Shown: positions 9,588-17,826 of the stretch, piece after piece | Layout of the letters: every line of letters begins with the position of its first letter | How positions within the stretch are numbered: position 1 is the stretch's first letter | Source: Gonapodya sp. JEL0774 | Taxonomy: Eukaryota; Monoblepharomycota; Monoblepharidomycetes; Monoblepharidales; Gonapodyaceae | Assembly (NCBI GenBank): GCA_027604505.1 | Contig: JADIIX010000266.1 | Coordinates: 1-17,826 of the forward strand | Direction of reading: 5' to 3' | DNA length: 17,826 nucleotides | Made by a program: the position numbers and the translations under genes | Notes under the pieces: model-generated | The model's database searches: none | Told to the model about the DNA's origin: nothing | Seen by the model: the letters and a program-made list of their open reading frames with translations, nothing else

Positions 9588-10995
9588 TTTTATCACAACA
9601 CCTTAATATTCTCCGTGTACTTTCAAATGATTTGTCCACTTTGATTCAAAGTTTTTCGGTCATGCTCAGGTCCTGCTCAGGTTGCTGTTTTCATAGGAAG
9701 CATGGGCTTCCTGCCAGCTGAATACTTTGCGAGGTCATCAGCAATTCTTGTTGAATTCTAGTCGCATATGGTGATGCAGTGTCCTGCAATAATCCCATGA
9801 GGGTCTTGTACACTGTGGAACGCTCTATGATTCCATCGCAAGAGAACCGTCTAATATCTCGTCACCACTGAGTTGTTCTATATCCCCGAAACGAACACCT
9901 ATAAGAGAAATTGACATAAATCTCTCTCATTGGCGAGCGCTACAGGGATATCAGGGTTATCGGTAGTTAACTTAGTATGCGGAGTCTTGGACTTCGAGAC
10001 TCGATCGCCTCGAAATGGGCCAAGAATGGCTTCTCTCACGCTTGGTTGTGTCTCAGAGCTCTGGTGATTCTTTGAAGGAGGCTGTGATGGCATCCTTCTT
10101 GGGTGGCTTGACCCATGAGCAAGACCCACGAGAGGGCATTGTAAAGGCAAAATCATGCGATACTCAGAGCAGTGAATAGGTTTTCGCGAGAAGCTCTATC
10201 CGATGTATCTTGCGTATATGTGAAATCCGCCTGCTGAGGTTTACTTCGTCCTAAGAAGATGGGTCCCGCGTTATGGATAGTCGGTCATGAGCCCGACAGC
10301 CGACGAAGCAATTCCAAAGACCACGCCCCTTTGCATATACGACGTAGTTCTTGAGAATTGCCCATACGACAAGGCATGGTTGTGTGTAATGAGTGTGACG
10401 CAATCTTTGTTAAATTTAAAGCCAATAGATGGATGCGAGGCGGCATGCTTTATCATACAAAAATGCTATCTCTTGTCGTGCTATTCTGCCGTATGGATCG
10501 CGTAAATACAAAAATTACGAAACTGTTTGGTGTTTCCAAGTTTACACGGACAGATCTGACATCCTTCGCGACAGCAGGCCCAGCCCTCAGGCGGGAAGTC
10601 TGCCAAACGCCGAGATCCCCGAACTCATCCTCAATCGAACAAAAAGCCACCGAAGGCTTGGGAAAGGGACGTTAGCAACTCTCGATACAGGAAAGAGTGA
10701 CGCAACGCTCGAGGAGTGGATGAAAGAGAAGACGGACGAGACGGAACACTTTGGATCTCCCACATCTGTCCGTTTCTCAATTAAGGGACCAACGAAGAAA
10801 AGGACAGGAGGACGGAAAGAAGAAGTTGACAAGTGCGCAGTTGAAGATTCAAAGAGCAAAGCAACAGAGAGGGACTTGGATTTGGGGTGAATTGTTGAGA
10901 GATTTGGGAACAACCACAGAAGTGAGCGCCAGGCCGTAATTCAACAAACCGCGTCTGTCCCCGATCCTGGATCTGAAAGCATTACAACTCCGCAG
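9588..10995. other. Region with weak coding signal between SAP30-like and Pro-rich genes
   Basis: No complete gene could be assembled. Open frames overlap at 10287-10505, 10358-10675 and 10429-10890. The frame at 10358 holds CNECDAIFVKFKANRW (10385-10432), which resembles the C-terminal half of a GATA zinc finger. The frame at 10429-10890 is in register with the downstream Pro-rich gene, separated by one TGA at 10888-10890; a short intron starting GTGAAT and ending CACAG or CCAG could remove it. Upstream exons of the next gene may therefore lie here. The part from 9588 to 10286 shows nothing recognisable. Confidence 0.4.
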
Positions 10996-12717
10996 ATGTC
11001 AGCACCATTCCATCCCTTGGCTTTCGGAGTTCCCACGACCGGGCATGCCAAACGGCGAAGGTCGGCTAGGGGATCCGAACCTCTGAACTGGGACCAGCGC
11101 GCCCTCTTGGACGAAAGAACACTTTCTTCGACGTATATGCACGTCCTGAAAAGAGCCCGGCACGGCGAAAGCGTCCTGGACACTCGCTCTTACAACTACC
11201 TTCCGCAGGAACTGAGCTCAAGGCCTCCGTTCCCTTACCCCCCGACTTTGCATCCGCCTCTCGCGTCGCCCTCTGTTCAAGTTACCATAAATGCGCAGTA
11301 TCAGTTCCCCAACCCTCCTATCCACCATCACCAGAATACCGTCTTTCAGCACTATGCGAGCTTACCATACAATCACGGCACCTCTCCCTCCGATATTTAT
11401 GGCGAATCCGTAAACTATCACCCTCAGTCTCCCGCGCTTGCAAATGCACCAGCTGCGAGCACGGGACAGAACTATCCACCTCTGCCCCATGCGTCCACGC
11501 TGCAACCTTCCCATCCAGCCATGCCTCAAGCCCGTGACATGGCACATTCTCCGGTGTTGACACCACCTCTGACGCCAGTCATAAGGTGAGCTTCGTTTGT
11601 CCAACTAGGTTTTCAGGGCAGAGACCATCAGCCGTCAGATTTTCACAAGGGTCCTGTGCCCACGCACCGTGGTGGCAGTGGCCCAGTGAGGAGAGCTTTT
11701 GCACGTATTGGAATTCACCTCGAGTTCATTGTTGTGGCGATATAGAGTGTAGGTACAACGTGTACCTGTAACTTACCATTCACTTTTTCCCTTCTCAGCG
11801 CCCAATCCCCGGAACCTCTTCCACCCCTCTGCACGTCGGTGATCCACTACCCTTCCAAGCCCACAAACCAATTTCTGGCGCCTTCACAGCACTGTTATTC
11901 ACTTCCTCATAGCAATTCTCTCTTTCCTCCCTTTTCCGCGCGTGCACCACCTTCTGCACCCCCAAGCCACGATATGCTACCTCCGCCTCCGCGCGCCAGA
12001 CTTCCTAGTGCTGCCCCTCAGTCCTCGCATTTCCCTGGAGGTGACGGCTACCTTTTGAATCCCCCGCGGCCCGTATCGTGCTTCGCCCCTCCTGTTCTTG
12101 TATCAAGTTCATGGACACCAGTCCATGCACACCCCATATCTGCTCTTCCTTCCCCGTCCGCCACACCTCCGCCCAACCCGTTCTCCGAACCAAGCAGCAA
12201 TACTTCACCGGCAACATATCCACTGACCCAGTTCACGATAGCCCTCCTCCAGGCCCACCTCCGCACTCAAGCCACGGAGATACAACCAGCCAACCCGTTC
12301 TCCTCCGTACCTGCTGCTGCCAACACGGCCATTGCCGCTTATCCCATCGATGAACGTGTTTCCCGCTGGGTTAACGACAGTTGTGCGTGGGTCGGTGTTG
12401 GAGGGGACGACGTTTGGCGGTGGCAGGAGGGAGAGAGAGACCCCGGAGAGTGGTGGGCCCAAAAAGACGACGACGATCTGTCGAGTGGAAATGGTGCCAA
12501 TGCAGAAGCTTCCGTCGCACTTGGTGAACCCCGGTCGAACTCTCGGCTGAGCACTTTGTCACAACCGCCAAGGCGAGCTTCCGCCCCCCCAATCGACCCT
12601 CACTCAAGGTGGGAAAGTGGTTTTGGTGCATCAGGACTTCCATCAACCAAGAAGTTTGGATATCGATTCGGCGCCGCTGGGCACGCGGCTCATCATGGAA
12701 TATTGCCGAGATGGTAA
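10996..12717 (+). CDS. Pro/Ser/His-rich protein of unknown function
   Basis: I do not recognise this protein. Exons 10996-11585 and 11799-12717 join in phase across a 213-nt intron (GTGAGC...TTCTCAG) to give 502 residues from the first ATG. A basic cluster KRRRSARG near residue 17 looks like a nuclear localisation signal. It is followed by SEPLNWDQRALLDERTLSST. Most of residues 70-330 is low complexity with many Pro, Ser, His and Tyr and PPLPP-type tracts. A more ordered patch near the C-terminus has ERVSRWVNDSCAWVGVG and a Trp-rich acidic segment with DPGEWW and DDDD. The frame stays open upstream to 10891, so the ATG at 10996 may be internal. Composition and the basic cluster suggest a nuclear regulatory protein, but this is inference. 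Another open frame overlaps the 3' end (12605-12850). Confidence 0.6.
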
Positions 12718-13635
12718 ATGGGAATTTGGGGGGAGCTCAACTCTTCGCAATTTTTGTGGTCGTTGCAGCACTGCACACTTTTCGCCATGTTGGAATTACA
12801 GTCTAGAAAGGAACTATTCTTTAGTTGCACACGAGTCTCCACAAGATTGAGATCGTCAACATGACCAAGTGGGACAGATCAACGGACACTTCACGCTTTT
12901 CAGACTTACCCACACGGACCATGTCATAAAACTTTTGGATGAGGGTTTTTGGTGGACTTTCTAACGTTATAAAGTCGATTCCATTGATGATATCCCCGCA
13001 ATCAGCTTTAGGTTGTATTACTTTAACCTCACGATACCAAAAGCAAAATAGAGTGCAGCGCATCTTGGATGTACCCTCGTTTGGCAAACGCGCACCACAG
13101 GAAGATCGGATGCCGGGCGGAGTGTCTCCATACATAATTGAAGCGCAATGCAACAATTTAGTCCCACTTGTGCGGGAACCCTGCCGAAGCTATGATAAGA
13201 ATTCAGCATTCGTGGCATATGTTCCCGAACATCAATACATTGACGAATACTCATGACCTTAAGCAATTATTTGCGTTGAAGCACTGGGTGCGAAGATCTA
13301 GTGCTGTGTTTTGAAAGGGCAACCTCGGGCAATTTCTGTCCCTTTTGTCGTCAGGTCGATGCAACCCGCACAAACCCCTTCCCTCGATATATCCATTACA
13401 GTCTTGAAACGCCCGCTGTCTCTGGAATCAATTCAGAAGCACTCGACCTTTTGCGTCTAAAATTGACTAAAGCATCAGTCTCTTGTTCCTGATTGGTGCC
13501 ATCAAAGCCCCTTGACGTCAACGTTGCGCCATCACATCTCCCCAAGCCATCCACCCCCGACGAGGAGAGCTCCTCCCTCCACTGCCGGCTCATAAACTCT
13601 TCGGCAGAGGTGTTCTTCTTTTCTGAACTTGTACT
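12718..13635. other. Region without a confident gene; VOC-like fragment on minus strand
   Basis: The open frames 12939-13256 (plus) and 12821-13156 (minus) overlap. The minus frame contains GIDFITLESPP and IQKFYD (about 12920-12985), which resemble the first strand and helix of VOC/glyoxalase domains. It ends at a strong GTAAGT donor at 12909, but no matching second exon was found. The stretch before 13636 is the presumptive promoter of the glucanase gene; no TATA box stood out. Confidence 0.4.
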
Positions 13636-15922
13636 ATGAACCCAGAACACAACACAAATTTCCGAACACACGGGAACGACGTTGCCAATCCAGACCCAAC
13701 AGGAGTCGCTCCCCCTTCTCAAGCTTTTTCACACGCAACACCCAGCACATCGATGGAAACTATCAGTGGTGCCACCCTCCAACCTCCAAGTAACCCAATG
13801 ACGACGCAAAAATCGGTCGACGACCTGAGCGTGTACGCCTCTGGCTATGAATCCGAGGGTACCCAAGGGATGCTCAGTAGCCAGTCTCCTGTGTCGCCCA
13901 ATGTGGAATCTTCCTTTTCTTATCTGGTCAGCCAGTCTGATGCCGCACAGGATGCGGGCACGAGTCCCACTAATGTCGACCGGGATACGGCCCGGCAATC
14001 AAAGTCTCGTGCACGGATGTTTGGGCTCATTGGCGCCATAGTATTAGTTGCCGCGGGACTTGCCATTGGACTTGGAGTAGGTTTGACTGTGAACAGAAAT
14101 TCCTCGAATACCACAGCGCAGGTGAGGGACACGTTCGATGCTCACGGGGATTTCTCATTCACCTCGGCAAACTCGCTTGCAGGTGGTAGTCGGTGGTACA
14201 AACGCGCAAGGTAATAGCACCCTGGCCACAACAATTGCAAGTGGTGTGGGAGCGAGTGCAACCTCCACAACAACCATCGCGCCAAGTTCGACATCCCCTG
14301 CTACCACCACCGCAGCTGCATCGCCTTCCCCCGATGCTGGAGCTCGACCACTCAAAAACCTTGATGTCATTCGAGGTGTGAACATTGGTGGGTGGATTGT
14401 CGTGGAGGTGAGTTCAAACTCGAACTGCTCCGATGCTCCAACAGGATTGATGAAACAACAATATGCGCGTTCAAGGCATACATCAATCCGAAGCTCTTTA
14501 CTCTTCCCAATGGTACGCGCGTTCGAGATGAATGGACTCTGTGCTCAGTGTTGGGGAAAGAAGCAAGCACCGCTCTCTTTGAGAACCATTACAACACTTT
14601 CATCACCGAAGATGACATCCGACAGATATCTGATGCTGGTTTGAACTTGATTCGGTTCGTGGTGTCTCTCAGACGTTCCCTCTGTGACTTTCTATGCTGA
14701 AACGGGCTCTTGTTAAAACCTTCAGCATTCCCGTCAACTACTGGGCAATAAATGCAGTCTCCTCCGAACCGTACCCGGAAAACATTGGTTGGAAGTATGT
14801 CGACCGTGTCCTCGGGTGGGCCCGCAAGTACGGATTGAACGTGAAGTTCGATCTTCATTCGGCGCCTGGTAACCAGAACCCATGGGGTTTGAGGTGAGTC
14901 CGCAACACCTTGCGTAGGGACAGGGTTTTTTGTAATTGTGACTCTTCTTTATCGAAACGTTTAGTGGCCGCGAGGGATTTTTCGACTGGCAGTTCAACTC
15001 AGACAAATATTTCAACCGCACCACTGCAACCTTGGAGATGATGATTCAAGCAATCGCCGGTCCCAACTATACCCACGTAAAATACTTCGAATTGCTGAAT
15101 GAGCCCACGCTGTACTCCCTGGATGCGACCAACAAAGCAAAGGTTTACGGCTGGTACGCTGAAGTTCTTGGCAAGCTTCGCGGCATTCTCTCGGACAGGA
15201 CCAGGTACCCATCCGGGGGACCAGCGCTTGGAATCAACGACGGTTTTGAGTTTTTAAATGTGCTAAACGGCCAGACGCCTACTGCAGCTGGCTTGGGAGA
15301 CATTTTTATGGACTTCCACTTCTATTCCATGTTCACTTTGACGGAGCTTCAGTTGTCGTGGCAGGTGAGCCATGCTGTCTCGAGTGTATTACCAGTGCTG
15401 CTGTTCTCATTCGAAACCCGAATCAGGATCGAATGAACTACGCTTGCACAACTTGGGCTGGGGAATTATCTACCTATAATAGAACTCGTGCTCCCACCAT
15501 GGTTGGGGAGTTTTCTGCCGCCTACACAGACTGCACCCAATACCTGAACGGGATGTACGAGAATTCTCGTAGCGACGGAACGTACCTAGCATCCCCGTAC
15601 CCCAACACGTGCAACTGCACTTGTTTGAGTCCCGAGATGAGCGACTACCGAGTTTTTACCCCCGCAAAGAAGGCACTGATGCGTCAATGGGCTGAAACTC
15701 AAATGGACATGGCGGAAAAAAACGGCATTGTGGGTGATCCTTCATGTTATCGCGAGAATGATACACCATGATACATATACTGTTTGCCCGTAGGGATGGG
15801 TTTACTGGACGTGGAAGATTGAAGATGACAAGGCGCCAGATTTCAACTACAAGCTCGGTCTTGAAAATGGGTGGCTTCCAACCGATCCTTCACCAGCCGG
15901 CCGCATATACGGATGCCCCTAG
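13636..15922 (+). CDS. Membrane-anchored exo-beta-1,3-glucanase, GH5 family
   Basis: The enzyme is predicted to cleave or transfer beta-1,3-glucan at the cell surface during wall remodelling. Seven exons (13636-14121, 14183-14407, 14476-14654, 14726-14893, 14965-15364, 15427-15729, 15794-15922) join in phase to 629 residues. The introns are a uniform 61-71 nt. Residues 1-127 are hydrophilic, Ser/Thr/Pro-rich and presumably cytosolic. Residues 128-152 (MFGLIGAIVLVAAG onward) form one membrane segment, giving a type II topology. A Ser/Thr/Ala-rich stalk follows (about 153-215). The GH5 domain starts RGVNIGGW (226-233) and includes DEWTLC, IPVNYWAI, DLHSAPG, the acid/base Glu399 in LLNEP (396-400), HFYSMF, the nucleophile Glu514 in VGEFS (512-516), and GWVYWTWKIED near the end. 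It ends YGCP after LENGWLPTDP. Both catalytic residues are intact. The overall type resembles fungal Exg enzymes with an N-terminal anchor. The first exon has the only good ATG upstream of the membrane segment. Confidence 0.95.
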
Positions 15923-16248
15923 GTCTCGATTCTACGCTCCATGAGATTTCGTATGGATTGCAACGCACGCAGTAACGTCACACTGAAGTGTCGTCTGAGC
16001 AATCGGAGCACTCTTATACAACTATACTAGTCATTTATCACCCTGTGAGACCACTTTTTTTTTTGCATTATATTATACCACACGCTGCAGAATATACGGG
16101 GATTCAAATACATAAATACGTAATGAATTATGAAAAAAATAGTCCGGCTGACTAGAAGCAGACGCTGCTGACTCACTGTCTGACGACCTTTATGACCTGA
16201 TAACACTCAAGCTCATTCCGTTGAGCTTCTTTTCCACCAACCATCAAC
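15923..16248. other. Intergenic region, AT-rich 3' end of the glucanase gene
   Basis: A T9 run at 16054-16062 and an AT-rich stretch to about 16140 follow the glucanase stop and are the likely transcript end. From about 16190 it becomes the leader of the next candidate gene. Confidence 0.5.
16209..16228 (+). repeat. Short hairpin in the presumed 5' leader
   Basis: AAGCTCA at 16209-16215 pairs with TGAGCTT at 16222-16228 across a six-base loop, about 20 bases before ATG 16249. The stem is only 7 bp, so it may be chance. Confidence 0.35.
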
Positions 16249-16445
16249 ATGGCATCGCAAAAACAGCAGCCGGTGGATCAAATTGAACGTGTCGTGGGCT
16301 CCTGTGAGTTTCTTGTACAATACGCAATCAGGGTCCTCAGACCGTTTCCAGCAGCACATGCACAGGAGAGTTCGCGAATCCGTAGACAAGGTGATGGACA
16401 AAGAACGAAAAATCGAGCTGTGCTGCTATGCTATCTTTGTAAGAT
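16249..16445 (+). CDS. Small unidentified protein, 5' exons only
   Basis: I do not recognise this gene. ATG 16249 sits in a strong context (CAACATGG). The first exon would be 16249-16303 (MASQKQQPVDQIERVVGS) with a GTGAGT donor, and the next starts at 16341 after TCCTCAG, joined in phase 1. It reads YRFQQHMHRRVRESVD and then KVMDKERKIELCCYAIF, a helical, charged and amphipathic sequence. The implied intron is only 37 nt, short for this window. A GTAAGA donor at about 16434 could end exon 2. Candidate downstream exon pieces lie at 16545-16599 (tatcttc... to a GTGAGA donor) but in an uncertain frame. Without splicing, the 16249 frame runs to 16458 and looks less protein-like. Confidence 0.35.
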
Positions 16446-16670
16446 TGTCACGGGATGAAATTGTTGCGTTCTGATGTTGATCAGTCCGGGGTCGGACACT
16501 CCAGGCATTCCATTCACCACTTAACTGTGCCTGTCACCCCGCAGTATCTTCATTCTCGAGTCAAGTGGATCCGATGCCGCATTTTATGGCCTCTGCGACG
16601 TGAGATTTTACTCGGCTGAGAGACACCTATTCCATTATATCTGATACATAACACCTCAACTCCAGCTGTC

Positions 16671-17341
16671 TTGGAGGAGGTAGGCTATCAAGTGCTCCCC
16701 TTGAAGCAGATCTTGTTTTGCGTGCTCTGCTCCTGCACCTCTCTGACTTTTGTGTCCACCACAAAACCAGGTCTTTACTCGCATTTCGCAGGGAAATCTC
16801 GCTTTGGACTTCTCTCTGCTGTTCTTGGTGCTGGCTACTTGTATTCCGGGTGGGTGCTTCTCCCCAGGTGGAAGCCAAATATTACCTGCGACTTTAAACC
16901 CGTCCTCCCTCGTGTATTCAATAATATGCCCACAAATAATTCGTTTCGTGCGTGCCGAAGTCAACTAATTGGCTCTTACCACTCCAAGCGTTCTGATGTA
17001 AAGGCTGGATATGACTTGGCCACAGGTGACACACTTCGTCTTTGACTCCGAGAGCAAGATTGGAAGCAGCATTCAATGTTTGATTCGTCGTGCGGTGTCT
17101 CCATGTGTCACTATTACCTAGCCACTTCCGCTGCTCTAACGGTTGCTTCCTTGCCTCTAATTGTCCGCTCTCCCGGTAAACGTTGTTGCAGACTCACAAG
17201 GAGTTTTCCACGATTTTGACAACCATCTTTTCGTTTGTCTAATACATAGACTTCTTTTATACAGTCCTAGCGGGTGTTGGAACTGTGTCCTTCATGGCGA
17301 ACGGCTCCAAGTCGTACCAGCTCCGAACAGGGTACCCGAAA
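16671..17341 (+). CDS. Exon fragments of an unidentified small membrane protein
   Basis: I cannot name or fully assemble this. The clearest piece is 17251-17340, reading FFYTVLAGVGTVSFM and then ANGSKSYQLRTGYPK, with a possible acceptor ACATAG before it and a GTGAGT donor after it. The Phe/Val/Gly-rich part looks like a membrane segment followed by a basic tail. Further upstream, 16790-16870 is hydrophobic in two frames (for example LLSAVLGAGYLYSGWVLLP). A piece at 17192-17236 reads THKEFSTILTTIFSF between an acceptor and a possible donor, but would need a 28-nt intron to join. These may be exons of the gene that starts at 16249 or of a second one. Confidence 0.25.
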
Positions 17342-17826
17342 GTGAGTGCTTAATCTTACAGGAGACTATATTGCTGCATTTTCCATGCATTAACTGTCAT
17401 GTCCGTGGAATGTCTGAATTGGTATATTCCTATGCTGCTGAAAGGAGCCACAGTTCTAGCCCGCTGTCTCACGATTTGAGTAGTACGGTGATCTTATCCA
17501 AGGCTTGAAACAGTTATCAGGATGTTGTAATAGTGATTTGGAGTGAAATCAACCCACGCGCTTGTTATGACACCCAGCCCATCCTGCAACTCAGCATGGG
17601 GCCCTCTGAGAAACTGGGTCGAGATGTCTTTTTCCTGTTTTGCAAAGCAAGAAAATTAAAGTATAGAGATGTCAGAGTTTCCATAATTGGAATTTCAGTA
17701 CTTTGGTGAAATGAGTTCAGGTTGGGGTGTCATGGGGGCGGCCTGTAAATACAGCTAAACAAGTATTTACATGAGAATCCCAAAAAGGGGTGTTTTGTCA
17801 TCGACCGAGCAAAAACAACCCAGCAA
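17342..17826. other. No recognisable feature
   Basis: The open frame reaching 17508 is read through an apparent splice donor at 17341 and lacks motifs. The remainder to the window end contains no recognisable gene, RNA or repeat. Confidence 0.4.

Noticed and set aside
9899-10156. 85-residue minus-strand open frame
   Set aside because: No motif, no splice context and no conserved-looking segments.
12609-12806. Open frame with a hydrophobic C-terminal segment (AQLFAIFVVVAAL)
   Set aside because: It overlaps the Pro-rich gene and the more protein-like alternative frame, and has no splice or start support.
17161-17508. 115-residue open frame
   Set aside because: It crosses a good acceptor and donor and is out of frame with the membrane-segment exon at 17251-17340.
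1-17826. Gene cluster, CRISPR array, insertion sequence or viral gene
   Set aside because: No direct repeat arrays, transposase or capsid-like motifs were seen, and the neighbouring genes show no shared pathway.

Overview
The window is nuclear DNA from a fungus. Its genes sit on both strands, and each recognisable protein is recovered only by joining short exons across GT-AG introns. Most introns are 45-125 nt, with a few outliers of 213-468 nt. A membrane-anchored GH5 beta-1,3-glucanase of the Exg type and a SAP30-like Sin3-binding protein fit a fungus. The SAP30 domain reads like the compact animal or early-diverging-fungal form, so a chytrid-like lineage is possible, but the lineage cannot be fixed from this window. 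No rRNA, tRNA, CRISPR array or intact transposon was seen.

Layout. 1-1800 (+): the 3' part of a two-domain ABC-F ATPase. 2110-3990 (-): a short-chain dehydrogenase/reductase-like protein in five exons, convergent with the ABC-F gene. 3991-4891: a gap holding short inverted repeats. About 4892-6178 (+): an F-box-like gene whose frames are hard to join. 6364-7540 (-): a class I glutamine amidotransferase in four exons, convergent with the F-box gene. 7541-8792: no confident gene, apart from possible 5' parts of the next one. 8793-9587 (+): the SAP30-type Sin3-binding domain plus a Ser/Pro-rich tail. 9588-10995: weak coding signals, including a GATA-finger-like half motif. 10996-12717 (+): a Pro/Ser/His-rich protein of unknown function. 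12718-13635: no confident gene, but a small VOC-like fragment on the minus strand. 13636-15922 (+): a complete seven-exon exo-beta-1,3-glucanase, the best gene in the window. 16249-17341 (+): short exon-like pieces of one or two unidentified small proteins. 17342-17826: nothing recognised.

The genes look like ordinary unlinked housekeeping and cell-wall functions: translation, chromatin, glucan remodelling, amidotransfer and redox. No shared pathway or biosynthetic cluster is evident. The most notable structural observation is that the two ATPase domains of the ABC-F protein are interrupted by introns at exactly equivalent positions and phase. No convincing new system was found. The best leads are that intron coincidence, an SDR lacking the Tyr-Lys catalytic pair, long introns concentrated in a few genes, and several decayed or half-visible domains.
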